A stretch of 64,000 nucleotides of DNA from Streptomyces tsukubensis (GCF_009296025.1 NZ_CP045178.1:5456001-5520000); one strand, 5' to 3'; positions 52,285 through 60,784 are shown, counted from the first letter of the stretch. The notes: generated by a model from the letters alone, not told the origin. Program-made: numbers and translations.

Positions 52285-53334
52285 ATGACCAGCCTGTCCG
52301 CTGTCCCCGCCTACGCAGCCCCCACCGCCAAGGCACCTCTGGAGCGCACCACCATCGCGCGCCGTGAGGTCGGTGAGCATGATGTGCTGATCGACATCAA
52401 GTACGCGGGCATCTGCCATTCCGACATTCACCAGGCCCGTGAGGGCTGGGGCGAGGCCATCTTCCCGATGGTCCCCGGCCACGAGATAGCCGGCGTCATC
52501 AGCGAGGTCGGCTCCGCCGTCACCAAGTACGAGGTGGGCGACAGGGTCGGCGTGGGTTGTTTCGTCGACTCGTGCCGTGAGTGCGAGTACTGCCTCAAGG
52601 GCCAGGAGCAGAACTGCGTCAAGGGCTCCACCGGCACCTACAACGACACCGACAAGCACGGTGCCCCGACCTACGGCGGCTACTCCACGCACCTCGTCAT
52701 CGACGAGGGCTACGCCGTGCGCATCCCCGAGGGCCTGGCCCTCGACGTGGCCGCGCCGCTGCTGTGCGCCGGCATCACCACCTACTCGCCGCTGCGCCAC
52801 TGGAACGTGGGCCCCGGCTCCAAGGTCGCCGTCGTCGGCCTCGGTGGTCTCGGCCACATGGGCGTCAAGATCGCCCACGCCATGGGCGCCGAGGTGACCG
52901 TGCTCAGCCAGTCGCTGCGCAAGCAGGCGGACGGCGAGCGGCTCGGCGCCGACCACTACTACGCCACCAGCGACCCGGAGACCTTCGAGAAGCTCGCCGG
53001 AAGCTTCGACGTGATCCTCTCCACCGTCTCCGCCGTGCTGCCGATCGACACGTACCTGGGTCTGCTCAAGGTCAATGGTGCCTTCGTCAACGTCGGCGCG
53101 CCCGAGGAGCCCGTCTCGGTCAACATGTTCTCGCTCATCGCGGGCCGTAAGACCCTCGCGGGCTCCAACATCGGCGGTATCGCCGAGACCCAGGAGATGC
53201 TGGACTTCTGCGCGGAGCACGGTTTCGGCGCCGAGATCGAGGTCATCGACGCCGACCAGATCAACGAGGCGTACGAGCGGGTCATCGCCAGCGACGTGCG
53301 CTACCGCTTCGTGATCGACACCGCGACCATCTGA
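52285..53334 (+). CDS. Zinc-dependent NAD(P) alcohol dehydrogenase (YahK/AdhC-like)
   Basis: 349 residues of the cinnamyl/medium-chain alcohol dehydrogenase group. Catalytic zinc: [12 protein letters not shown] (Cys) and [14 protein letters not shown] (His-Glu). Structural zinc: [15 protein letters not shown], four Cys. The cofactor loop is [20 protein letters not shown], followed by [20 protein letters not shown]; Ser-Gln-Ser in this place favours NADP. It reduces aldehydes in characterised relatives. The ATG at 52285 has GGGAGA upstream. A 30-bp tandem array starts a few bases after its stop, then a large terminator. Confidence 0.92.
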   Translation: MTSLSAVPAYAAPTAKAPLERTTIARREVGEHDVLIDIKYAGICHSDIHQAREGWGEAIFPMVPGHEIAGVISEVGSAVTKYEVGDRVGVGCFVDSCRECEYCLKGQEQNCVKGSTGTYNDTDKHGAPTYGGYSTHLVIDEGYAVRIPEGLALDVAAPLLCAGITTYSPLRHWNVGPGSKVAVVGLGGLGHMGVKIAHAMGAEVTVLSQSLRKQADGERLGADHYYATSDPETFEKLAGSFDVILSTVSAVLPIDTYLGLLKVNGAFVNVGAPEEPVSVNMFSLIAGRKTLAGSNIGGIAETQEMLDFCAEHGFGAEIEVIDADQINEAYERVIASDVRYRFVIDTATI

Positions 53335-53340
53335 TGCGCG

Positions 53341-53484
53341 AGCACTTGGTCCGTGACCGTCCGGTCGCCGACCACCTGGTCCGTGACCGTCCGGTCGCCG
53401 ACCACTTGGTCCGTGACCGTCCGGTCGCCGACCACTTGGTCCGTGACCGTCCGGTCGCCGACCGCCTGGTCCGCGACTGTTCGG
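53341..53484 (+). repeat. 30-bp tandem array (about 4.8 copies) after the alcohol dehydrogenase gene
   Basis: Exact 30-bp period: units begin at 53341, 53371, 53401, 53431 and 53461 (partial). Each reads ACCACYTGGTCCGTGACCG followed by TCCGGTCGCCG. Every unit contains two small inverted repeats, GGTC-CGT-GACC and, across the unit boundary, GGTC-GCC-GACC. Copies differ at one or two positions; the last has diverged. Confidence 0.95.
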
Positions 53485-53529
53485 CGATCTCGCGGTCATG
53501 AACTGAACGTGGCCGCCGTCGTGATCAAC

Positions 53530-53567
53530 ACCGGGCCGCTCCTCACCGCCGTGAGGGGCGGCCCGGT
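53530..53567 (+). terminator. Strong hairpin terminator after the alcohol dehydrogenase array
   Basis: ACCGGGCCGCTCCTCAC (53530-53546) pairs with GTGAGGGGCGGCCCGGT (53551-53567): 17 bp with one T-G pair and the loop CGCC. Confidence 0.85.
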
Positions 53568-53845
53568 CGTGTGTGCGGGCAGGAGTGGGACACATGGCGG
53601 GTCGGCCGTGATGGGGCGGGGGCCGGTGGGGTGCGTGCCTCCTCGCGCCGGATCGCCCCGGAGGTGCCTGTCACTGGATCACGTCGGAGATACCGCCCCC
53701 GGATTACCTCGGAGGTAATCGACCGGGTGGGGGAGCGGCGGCGACGATGAGGGAACGCCGAAGCGGGGACAGTCCGCCGAAGCGCCGAACCCCCTGTGGT
53801 GGACGCCGGTTCGAGCGCCCGCCCCGCACCGCACCGGAGGCTTCC

Positions 53846-54199
53846 ATGACCGCGTACGCCATCGCCCACCTGCGTCCGGGCGACCCGCACGACGACATCG
53901 TCACCTACATGGAGACGATCCAGGCCACGATGGAACCCTTCGGCGGCAGGTTCGCCGTGCACGGCGCCACCCACCGGACGCTGGAAGGGAATTGGCCGGG
54001 CGCGGTCGTGGTCGTCGCCTTCCCCGACATGGGCCGTGCCGCCGCCTGGTACGAGTCCGACGCGTACCAGGAGATCCTGCCGCTGCGTACCCGGCACATG
54101 GACGGCGACGTCATCCTCGTAGAGGGAGTACCCGACGGTTACGACGCACAGGTGACGGCCTCCGCGACGCGGTCCCGGATGCTGGCGCGCAGGGTGTGA
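53846..54199 (+). CDS. DUF1330 family protein
   Basis: 117 residues of the dimeric alpha+beta barrel DUF1330 type: AYAIAHLRPGDPHDDIVTYM, FGGRFAVHGATHRTLEGNWP, VVVAFPDMGRAAAWYESDAY and QEILPLRTRHMDGDVILVEG. Small cytosolic proteins of unknown function, sometimes linked to detoxification. GGAGG before the ATG at 53846 selects this start over one at 53747. The upstream 280 nt back to the terminator hold no gene. Confidence 0.88.
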   Translation: MTAYAIAHLRPGDPHDDIVTYMETIQATMEPFGGRFAVHGATHRTLEGNWPGAVVVVAFPDMGRAAAWYESDAYQEILPLRTRHMDGDVILVEGVPDGYDAQVTASATRSRMLARRV

Positions 54200-54420
54200 C
54201 GGACGGGTAGGGCGGTTGTGTTGTGTGCGGTGCGGGCGGTGGGGGAGGTGCTTGATGTGTGCGGTGGGGGCGGTGCGTGTGGTGACGGTGACCGGGGGTG
54301 AGTCGGGAGACGGGTCGGGCAGATGAGGTGATGATCACCTCCCGCGAGGCCCGTGCTTACCCCGAAGTTGGCGCTGAGTATCTGGCTGGCGAGCGGCCCT
54401 ACCCGTCCCTCCCCTGTCCT

Positions 54421-55374
54421 TCAGCCGCCGAGCAGCTCAGCGCAGTCCTCCCACAACCGCGACGCGTTGACCGCGTCGAGGGCGTACGGGGCGACGCCCG
54501 CCGCCCAGCCGCCCGCTTCCTCCACGACCAGGGCCTCTGCGCAGTCCTCGAAGTACCGGCCCCCGATGCCCTCAAGCAAGGGGGAGGCCGCCACGAGTAC
54601 GGGGGTGGCCGCGCCCTGCTCAGGGGATTTGAAGGGCAACCGGCGGAAGTCCCCGAGGTTCCCGAGGTTCTCAAGCAGCGAGGGTGTCATGTGCCGCTGG
54701 AGGTTGGTGCGGATGTTGCCCGGCATCACGGCGTTGACCTGGATCCCGTCGCCCGTCCACCGTCTGCTGGCCTCGACGGCGAAAAGGATGTTCGCCGTCT
54801 TGGACTGCCCGTAGGCGGCCAGGGGGTCGTACGGCCTGAACCGGAAGTCCAGGTCGTCGAAGACGACGGGTGAGAGGAGATGCCCCGAGGAACTGAGCGA
54901 CACGACCCGTGCTCCTCCAGGGTGGCCGCCCGCCTCTGCCAGCGCCGCGTGCAGGGCGAGCACCAGCTCGAAATGGCCCAGGTAATTGGTGGCGAACTGG
55001 AGCTCACGGCCCTCGGGAGTCCGCTCGAAGGGGGTGAACATCACCCCGGCGTTCTGCACGAGTATCTGGAGCGGTCCATGCCAGGACCGTGCGAACGCCT
55101 TGACCGAGGAACGGTCGGCGAGGTCGAGGGGGCTCACCAGTACCCGGCTGTTGCCCGTGGTGGCCGTGATGTCCGCCGCCGTCCTGTCCCCGGCCTCGGT
55201 GTCCCGGACGGCGAGCGTCACCTCGGCGCCCGCCGAGGCGAGGGCGCGCGCGGTCTCGACCCCGATACCGGAAGTCGCCCCGGTGACTACCGCGCGGCTG
55301 CCGGTGAGATCCGTATCCGCGATGACCTCGGCGGCGGTCGACGTGGCGCCGAAGGGAGTGGTGATCCGTGCCAT
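54421..55374 (-). CDS. Short-chain dehydrogenase/reductase (retinol dehydrogenase-like)
   Basis: 317 residues. Cofactor loop AVVTGATSGIGVETARALAS, then LAVRDTEAGDRTA (Arg favouring NADP). The structural motif is LVQNAGVMFTPF (NAG), ARVVSLSSSGH supplies the catalytic Ser, and AAYGQSKTANILFAVEASRR the Tyr-Lys pair. The C-terminal segment VMPGNIRTNLQRHM and WEDCAELLG is typical of the WW-oxidoreductase/retinol dehydrogenase subgroup. AGGAAGG before the ATG at 55374. The upstream open frame to 55758 is repetitive and not part of the protein. Confidence 0.9.
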   Translation of the reverse strand: MARITTPFGATSTAAEVIADTDLTGSRAVVTGATSGIGVETARALASAGAEVTLAVRDTEAGDRTAADITATTGNSRVLVSPLDLADRSSVKAFARSWHGPLQILVQNAGVMFTPFERTPEGRELQFATNYLGHFELVLALHAALAEAGGHPGGARVVSLSSSGHLLSPVVFDDLDFRFRPYDPLAAYGQSKTANILFAVEASRRWTGDGIQVNAVMPGNIRTNLQRHMTPSLLENLGNLGDFRRLPFKSPEQGAATPVLVAASPLLEGIGGRYFEDCAEALVVEEAGGWAAGVAPYALDAVNASRLWEDCAELLGG

Positions 55375-56199
55375 GGGCCGGTTCCTTCCTGAGCGTTCCC
55401 GAGAGCCCCCAAGACCCCCCGAGACCTCCGAGACCCGAGACCCCCAAGTGCTTGCCGTTGCGTTGTTCAGGACCCGCTTGGGCCGGCCGGTCCGCGGACG
55501 CGGGGAGCTTTCAGCTGTGTACGTGAAGGGTGGAGGCGCGGCCGGCACGGTGACGGGATCGGGCCCCGATGGGCGATGGACGGTGGGCGATGGGCGATGG
55601 GCGATGGGCGATCGGAACAGAAGGGGCTCCTTCCCCCGAATGGGGGTATTACCGGCGGTAGCCCGCCAGGTCGTCACAGGAACCGGCGGTGAGCGGTCGG
55701 GCGTCGAGAGCCGGCCACGCCGTACGTCTACGCCATTCGCCCCCGGCCGTGGCGGCACGGGCCCCCGAAGGGGCGGGGGTAAGTGCCATCAGCGGTACCG
55801 CCTCTGGTCGGACCGTGTCGCCGCGTAGGGAGCGCGCGGAGCGGGCAGAGGTGAAGCGGCCCGCACGACTCAGCATGCGGCCGGTCGGGCGGAGCTGCCA
55901 GTGGCCCGTCAGTGGGGCGGGCGTGCTCTCCCGTGCCGACTTGGTCCCGGCCGGGGGTGGGCGTGGCCCCGGATGGGCCCCGCCGGGCGCGCGGCCGGAG
56001 TCGGCTGGTCGGCGTGCGGCCGTTTCAGCTACCGGCCCGAGGGGGGAGTGCCGCCTCGGCGTGGCTGCTCCCCGCACTCGTCGGGTCTGTACTTGTGGGG
56101 TCCGCGTGCGTCGGGTCCGCGTGCGTCGGGTCTGTACTCGTCAGGCCCGCACCGTCAGGTTCGTACTCGTCAAGCCCGCACCCGTCAGGTTCGTACTCG
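55375..56199. other. 825-nt gene-free region with microsatellites
   Basis: GGGCGAT repeats five times at 55571-55614 (interrupted by GGACGGT). The last 115 nt hold a 15-bp array, listed separately. Open frames across it show no domain or codon-position bias that I can support. Nothing else seen. Confidence 0.6.
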
Positions 56200-56220
56200 T
56201 CAGCCCGCACTCGTCAGGAT
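56086..56220 (-). repeat. 15-bp tandem array running into the TetR gene 3' end
   Basis: Roughly nine 15-bp units of two types on the plus strand, GTCGGGTCCGCGTGC and GTCAGGTTCGTACTC (with small indels). The TetR stop (tca at 56200) and last codons lie inside. Read on the minus strand the units give pentapeptides such as ADPTH and TNLTG. Confidence 0.85.
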
Positions 56221-56751
56221 CGCGCTCGCGACCACCTTGAAGAGGTGATCGGCGCGTGGCGCGAGTGAGGGCTGATCTCCGACCCACGCGAGCATGGCCA
56301 CCAGCGCGAACAGATCGGCGCCGTCGATGTCGGTCCGCGCCGCGCCTGCGGCCTGGGCGCGGGTGAGGAGTCGCGCGCCGGCCGCGCGCAGGGTGACGCA
56401 CGAGGCGTGGAGTGCGGATTCGGGTTCCTCGATGGCGGCTGCCATCAGCACGGTCACCCCCCGGTACTCGGTCGTCCACGCGACGCAGTCGCGCAGCCAC
56501 GTGGCGAGGGCGTCCTCGGGCGAGCTTGACGTCTCCAACTCGCCCGCCTGCGCGGCCAGTTCGTCGAAGCTGGTGCGGAGTACGGCATCGAGGAGCGCCT
56601 CGCGTGTCGGGTAGTGCCGCAGCAGCGTCGCGAGCCCGACATCGGCCCGGCGAGCGATGTCGCGCAGTGACACGTCGACGCCTTGCTCGGTGATGGCGGT
56701 GCCCGCCACCGCGAGCAGGTGATCGCGATTCTTCCTGGCGTCGGCTCGCAT
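56200..56751 (-). CDS. TetR-family regulator divergent from a quinone-oxidoreductase-like gene
   Basis: 183 residues. HTH: MRADARKNRDHLLAVAGTAI, VSLRDIARRADVGLATLLRH, YPTREALLDAVLRTSF. The ligand domain is SbtR-like (WLRDCVAWTTEYRGVTVLMA, FALVAMLAWVGDQPSLAPRA). GGGGAG before the ATG at 56751. Three 21-bp-spaced operators lie in the 111-nt gap to the oxidoreductase gene, which it probably represses together with itself. Its C-terminal codons are part of a 15-bp array. Confidence 0.9.
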   Translation of the reverse strand: MRADARKNRDHLLAVAGTAITEQGVDVSLRDIARRADVGLATLLRHYPTREALLDAVLRTSFDELAAQAGELETSSSPEDALATWLRDCVAWTTEYRGVTVLMAAAIEEPESALHASCVTLRAAGARLLTRAQAAGAARTDIDGADLFALVAMLAWVGDQPSLAPRADHLFKVVASAILTSAG

Positions 56752-56769
56752 CTGCTCCCCTTGACTATC

Positions 56770-56825
56770 TGGATCAGTGGTCCATATATTTGGATCAGCG
56801 GTCCGGTTATGTGGATCGCTGGTCC
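56770..56825. promoter_or_regulatory. Three helically phased TetR operators
   Basis: TGGATCAGTGGTCC (56770-56783), TGGATCAGCGGTCC (56791-56804) and TGGATCGCTGGTCC (56812-56825) recur at exactly 21-bp intervals, two helical turns. GGATCAGTGGTCC within each is a 13-bp imperfect palindrome. They fill the divergent gap. Confidence 0.8.
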
Positions 56826-56862
56826 GAATGAGCCTATCCCGCAGTACGGTCAGGAGAAAACG

Positions 56863-57885
56863 ATGCCGACACACACGATGAGGGCAGTCCGGCTCCACGA
56901 GCACGGCGGTCCTGAGGTGCTGCGCTACGACGAGATGCCGATCCCCGAGGTGGGGCCGGGCGAAGTGCTCGTCCGCGTGCACGCGGTCGGCGTCAATCCC
57001 CCCGACTGGTACCTGCGTGACGGCATGTCCAACCTGCCTCCGGAGACGAGGCCGAAGTTCGACCTGCCGGTGATTCCTGGCACGGACCTGTCCGGCGTCG
57101 TCGAGGCCGTCGCCGCGGATGTGGACAGCTTCTCCGTCGGCGACGAGGTCTTCGGTCTCCTCCGCTTCCCCAGCTTCGACGGCCACACCTATGCCGAGTA
57201 CGTGGCCGCGCCCGCGTCGGACCTCGCACTCAAGCCGGCCGGTATCGATCACGTGCACGCCGCCGGGGCCCCCATGGCCGGGCTCACCGCGTGGCAGTTC
57301 CTGATCGAGCTCGGACACGATCACCCCTCGCCCTTCCAGGAGGCGCCGCACCGCCCGGTGCCGCTCGACGCCAACGTGACCGTGCTCGTCAACGGCGCCG
57401 CGGGCGGGGTGGGGCACTTCGCGCTACAGCTGGCGAAGTGGAAGGGCGCCCATGTCATCGCCGTGGCGTCGGGCGCGCACGAATCGTTCCTGAGGGAGCT
57501 CGGCGCCGACGAGTTCATCGACTACACCAAGGGCCGGCCCGAGGAACTCGTGCACGACCTCGACCTTGTTCTCGACGCCGTCGGCGGGCCGCGCAGCAGC
57601 CGCTTCCTGCCCGCGCTCAAGCGCGGCGGCTCCCAGTTCCCCGTGTTCTTCGGTGAATTCGACGACGAGGAGACCACGAGGCTGGGCGTCACGGTCACGG
57701 GCACCCAGGTCCGTTCGAACGGCGCGCAACTCGCCGAACTGGGACGTCTGCTCGACGCGGGCACGGTCCGCGTCGCGATCGACAGCACGTTCCCCCTCGC
57801 GGACGCCCAGGCGGCGCACGAACGCGCCGCCCAAGGACACATACAGGGCAAGATCGTCCTCACGGTCGCTCAGGAACGAGGCTGA
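56863..57885 (+). CDS. NADP-dependent quinone oxidoreductase-like enzyme
   Basis: 340 residues, zinc-free medium-chain reductase. MRAVRLHEHGGPEVLRYDEM, VGVNPPDWYLRDG, PGTDLSGVVEAVAADVDSFS and VGDEVFGLLRFPSFDGHTYA form the catalytic domain. VTVLVNGAAGGVGHFALQLA is the NADPH loop (AAGGVG), then SGAHESFLRELGADEFIDYT. Reduction of quinones or enones is the usual activity. GGAG before the ATG at 56863. Controlled from an upstream three-operator region shared with a divergent TetR gene. Confidence 0.9.
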   Translation: MPTHTMRAVRLHEHGGPEVLRYDEMPIPEVGPGEVLVRVHAVGVNPPDWYLRDGMSNLPPETRPKFDLPVIPGTDLSGVVEAVAADVDSFSVGDEVFGLLRFPSFDGHTYAEYVAAPASDLALKPAGIDHVHAAGAPMAGLTAWQFLIELGHDHPSPFQEAPHRPVPLDANVTVLVNGAAGGVGHFALQLAKWKGAHVIAVASGAHESFLRELGADEFIDYTKGRPEELVHDLDLVLDAVGGPRSSRFLPALKRGGSQFPVFFGEFDDEETTRLGVTVTGTQVRSNGAQLAELGRLLDAGTVRVAIDSTFPLADAQAAHERAAQGHIQGKIVLTVAQERG

Positions 57886-57983
57886 CCGCCTGAACTCGCC
57901 TTCGTTTGCCTACTGGCGCGGCCGTCACCGTGGACACCCGCGCCGCCCGGCCCCGGGCTCCGGCCGACCCCGAGGGAGGAACG

Positions 57984-58435
57984 ATGCTGTGCCACAACGA
58001 CTGTGCCCGGAGAACGTCGTCCTCCGCGACGGCTGTGCGACCGCCCTGATCGATTTCGATCTGGCAGCTCCCGGACGACCGCTGTGGACGTCGGCATGAC
58101 CGCCCGCTACCGGGTTCCCATGCTCGCCCCCGCGTCCGCGGCGGCCCTCCACCCCGCCGGGCCGGATGCCCCGACACGGCTGCGTGTCCTCGCCGACAGG
58201 TACGGACTCTCCGGCGTGAGCGCGCCGAACTGCCCGGCATCATCGAACAGGTCACCGCGGCCTGCCGGGCCTTCGTCGCCGACCGCGTGACCAGTGGTGA
58301 CCCTGTCCACACACAGGCGCTGTCCGAGCGTGGTGGTCGGCAGCGCTGGGACCGCGTCCAGGAGTGGCTTGCGGCCACCACGCGATGTTCACGACCACCT
58401 TGCTGGACTGACCGGGCCGGAGGTTCCGGAGTCTG
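57984..58435 (+). pseudogene. Frameshifted remnant of an APH-family phosphotransferase
   Basis: Fragments in three frames read as one enzyme: LCHND, then LCPENVVLRDGCATALIDFD (Mg/ATP site), LAAPGRPLW, then DVGMTARYRVPMLAPASAAA, LRVLADRYGLSGV, then ERAELPGIIEQVTAACRAFV and ADRVTSGDPVHTQALSERGG. Frame changes occur near 58000, 58088 and 58215, and the N-terminal half with the ATP lobe is missing. This is the choline/aminoglycoside kinase-like family common in Streptomyces. Whether loss is recent cannot be told; the remaining codons are little diverged. Confidence 0.78.
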
Positions 58436-58557
58436 AAGAGGTCGGCCACCACAGACCCCGCAGCGCGGCCACCATTGGCGGATTCCACCGCGCCCCGGGT
58501 TTCCCTGTTTCGCGCCGGGCGGAACGCCGTCGAGGTCCCACCGGCTCGTGGCGCTCC

Positions 58558-58563
58558 TACGCT
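58558..58563 (+). promoter_or_regulatory. popR -10 hexamer, probable leaderless
   Basis: TACGCT lies six nt before the GTG at 58570, with no ribosome site. Confidence 0.45.
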
Positions 58564-58569
58564 GAGCCG

Positions 58570-59220
58570 GTGAGCAGCCACGCATCGAACCGCGCCCGCG
58601 TCATCCCCCTGCGCCCCGCCACGGCCGATCCCGCGGCCACCGCCCGCCCCGCGGCGGCGGGCCGGGTTGCCGCTACGGGCCGCGCGGGCGACGGCCCCGC
58701 GCCCGTCGGCCCCACTCCCGAAGCCGCCCGCAGGGAGCCGCTCTGGCGGCACGTCGTCGGAGAGGTGCTGCGCGGCAGACGGCTCGCCCAGGGCAGGACG
58801 TTGCGGCAGGTGGCCGATGCCGCCCGTATCTCCATGCCCTACCTCTCCGAGGTGGAGCGGGGGCGCAAGGAGGCCTCCTCGGAGGTGCTCGCCGCCGCCG
58901 CGGGCGCGCTGGGACTGCGCCTCGCCGACCTGTTGGCCCTGACCCACGCCGAGTTGACCCGAGTCGACGGTTCGGTCCGGGACGGTGTCGTTGACGGTTC
59001 CGTCCGGGACAGCGTCCTCGTCGAGTCGGTCAGAAACAGCGCCCCGGATGGGACAGTTCGGGGCAGTGGACTCGACGGATCGGTACGGGGCGGTGGCGAG
59101 GAGGCCGGGGATCCCGGCGTACGGAGCGTGCCTTCGGCGATCTCGCTCGCACGTCCCCACCAGCGGCGTACGGCGACGCGCCCCGCACCGCCCCACGGTG
59201 AGGTGCGACTCGCGGCCTGA
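58570..59220 (+). CDS. popR: PopR-like XRE regulator of the clpP3-clpP4 operon
   Basis: 216 residues. An Ala-rich N-terminus is followed by a HTH of the ClgR/PopR type: LWRHVVGEVLRGRRLAQGRT, LRQVADAARISMPYLSEVER, GRKEASSEVLAAAAGALGLR. A variable tail has VDGSVRDG-type repeats and ends in RLAA. In S. lividans PopR activates clpP3-clpP4 and is degraded by ClpP1P2 through its two terminal alanines, which are present here. It is convergent with the two clpP genes. Assignment rests on domain, terminal AA and neighbours. Confidence 0.85.
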   Translation: MSSHASNRARVIPLRPATADPAATARPAAAGRVAATGRAGDGPAPVGPTPEAARREPLWRHVVGEVLRGRRLAQGRTLRQVADAARISMPYLSEVERGRKEASSEVLAAAAGALGLRLADLLALTHAELTRVDGSVRDGVVDGSVRDSVLVESVRNSAPDGTVRGSGLDGSVRGGGEEAGDPGVRSVPSAISLARPHQRRTATRPAPPHGEVRLAA

Positions 59221-59263
59221 CCATTGTGAGCGGCACCGACCTGGGCCCGCCGTTGCCGGACCA

Positions 59264-59320
59264 GGTAGTTGTGCCGGTAGTTGTGCCGGTGCCGGTGCCG
59301 GTGCCGGTGCCGGTGCCGCT
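59264..59320 (+). repeat. GTGCCG microsatellite between popR and clpP4
   Basis: GTAGTTGTGCCG twice, then about six uninterrupted GTGCCG hexamers. Noncoding on both strands as far as I can see. Confidence 0.85.
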
Positions 59321-59340
59321 CCCGGTGTCGGGGCGGTGGA

Positions 59341-59389
59341 CACGGGCCGGGCCGTCCCGCACCCCCGTGGTGGGACGGCCGGGCCTGTG
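59341..59389. terminator. Bidirectional terminator between popR and clpP4
   Basis: CACGGGCCGGGCCGTCCC (59341-59358) pairs with GGGACGGCCGGGCCTGTG (59372-59389), 16 of 18 positions, with a 13-nt loop. Confidence 0.8.
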
Positions 59390-59420
59390 CCCACCGTGGT
59401 GGGACAGCGCGGCCCGCCGG

Positions 59421-60023
59421 TCAGACCGGAGCGAGCCGCCGGCTGACCACCTCGTCCGCGAGCCCGTAGGCGACCGCCTCCCGCGCGGTGAACACCTTGT
59501 CGCGGTCCATGTCCTGGCGCAGCGCCGTCACGTCGTGGTGGGTGTGCAGCGACAGCACCTCCTCCACCTGCGAACGGATCCGCACCATTTCCTTGGCCTG
59601 GAGGGCGAGGTCGGAGACGGTGCCCTGCCTGCCACCGCTCGCCGGCTGCCCCAACGTGACCCGGGAGTGCGCGAGAACGCGCCGACGCCCTGGATCGCCT
59701 CCGGCCAGCAGTACCGCGGCCGTCGAAGCCGCCTGGCCGACGCAGAAGGTCGAGATCGGCGAGGAGACGAACGTCATCGTGTCGTAGATCGCCATGAGCG
59801 AGGTGTACGAGCCGCCGGGCGAGTTGATGTAGAGCGCGATCTCGTTCTCGGGGCCCGCCGACTCCAGGTGCAGGAGCTGCGCGATGACCACGTTGGCGAC
59901 GCCGTCGTCGATCTCCGTGCCGAGGAAGATGATCCGCTCGGCGAGCAGCCGGCTGTACACGTCGTAGGAACGCTCACCCCGCGAGGTGCGTTCGACGACG
60001 GTCGGGATCGTGTACTGGCTCAT
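59421..60023 (-). CDS. clpP4: ClpP4-like protease subunit lacking the catalytic His
   Basis: 200 residues, ClpP fold: [40 protein letters not shown] and [16 protein letters not shown] with the nucleophile Ser100. In the segment that normally reads RIMxHQPSGG, this protein has [11 protein letters not shown]: Gly125 stands where the catalytic His should be. The processing-loop Asp ([13 protein letters not shown]) is retained. It may be an inactive ring partner of ClpP3, as ClpR is in plastids. It starts 2 nt after the clpP3 stop. Confidence 0.88.
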   Translation of the reverse strand: MSQYTIPTVVERTSRGERSYDVYSRLLAERIIFLGTEIDDGVANVVIAQLLHLESAGPENEIALYINSPGGSYTSLMAIYDTMTFVSSPISTFCVGQAASTAAVLLAGGDPGRRRVLAHSRVTLGQPASGGRQGTVSDLALQAKEMVRIRSQVEEVLSLHTHHDVTALRQDMDRDKVFTAREAVAYGLADEVVSRRLAPV

Positions 60024-60025
60024 CG

Positions 60026-60691
60026 TCAGAGTCCCATCCGTCGGTGGGGCGCGGCGGGGCGCACGTCGGCGAGGGAGGTCAGGACGTGGTCGACCATGCC
60101 GTACTCCTTCGCCTGCTCGGCCGTGAACCACCGGTCACGGTCGCCGTCGCGCGAGATCGTCGCCTCGCTCTGGCCGGTGTGGTCAGCGGTGATGCGCTCG
60201 ACGGCCCGCTTGGTGTACTCCAGGTTCTGCGCCTGGATCTCGATGTCGGCGGTGGACCCGCCGATCCCCGCGGACGGCTGGTGCATCATGATCCGCGCGT
60301 TGGGCAGTGCGTGGCGCTTGCCGGCCGTGCCGACCGTGAGCAGGAACTGCCCCATGCTGGCGGCGAACCCCATGGCGAGGGTCGAGACGTCGTTCGGGAT
60401 CAGCCGCATGGTGTCGTAGATGGCGAGCCCCGCCGAGACCGAGCCGCCGGGGCTGTTGATGTAGAGGCTGATGTCGCCCCGCGGGTCCTCGGCGGAGAGC
60501 AGCAGCAACTCGGCGCAGATCCGGTTGGCGGAAACGTCGTTGACCTCGGTCCCGAGGAACACGATGCGCCGGCCGAGGAGTTGGGCGGCGAGGTGATCGT
60601 CGAACGGCGCGGACGGAGCGCCGTCGCCCTCACGGGCGTACGGCCGGGGGCCGGGGGCGTGGCCGGGGACTGTGCTGAAGGGTGAGCGCAT
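60026..60691 (-). CDS. clpP3: ATP-dependent Clp protease proteolytic subunit ClpP3
   Basis: 221 residues with a complete catalytic triad: [15 protein letters not shown] (Ser112), [17 protein letters not shown] (His137), and the Asp in the region of [40 protein letters not shown] and [20 protein letters not shown] form the ring interface. It degrades proteins delivered by Clp ATPases, a backup for ClpP1P2. First gene of the clpP3-clpP4 operon; GGAGG lies upstream of the ATG at 60691. Probably activated by PopR. Confidence 0.92.
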   Translation of the reverse strand: MRSPFSTVPGHAPGPRPYAREGDGAPSAPFDDHLAAQLLGRRIVFLGTEVNDVSANRICAELLLLSAEDPRGDISLYINSPGGSVSAGLAIYDTMRLIPNDVSTLAMGFAASMGQFLLTVGTAGKRHALPNARIMMHQPSAGIGGSTADIEIQAQNLEYTKRAVERITADHTGQSEATISRDGDRDRWFTAEQAKEYGMVDHVLTSLADVRPAAPHRRMGL

Positions 60692-60784
60692 CGGAAAGGA
60701 ACCTCCTGGAAGGTGGAAGGGGCGCGGCCCTGTGCACCGCGCTCCCTTCACCCTTGGCCGCTCCACGCCCCCACGTCACCGATC

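Noticed and set aside
53341..53484. 30-bp repeats with regular period, CRISPR-like at first sight
   Set aside because: Units are directly adjacent with no spacers and no cas gene in the window, so it is a tandem minisatellite.
53353..53718. Open frame through the 30-bp array (121 codons)
   Set aside because: It is open only because the 30-bp unit lacks stops in that frame; there is no ribosome site or domain, and a terminator lies inside it.
56025..56210. Open frame encoding pentapeptide-like repeats as a separate protein
   Set aside because: It lies inside the 15-bp array, overlaps the TetR 3' end, and has no start context; reported only as a repeat observation.
59264..59320. GTGCCG repeat as coding sequence extending popR
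   Set aside because: popR ends at 59220 with the expected Ala-Ala terminus, and the repeat lies before the terminator without a frame that joins it.
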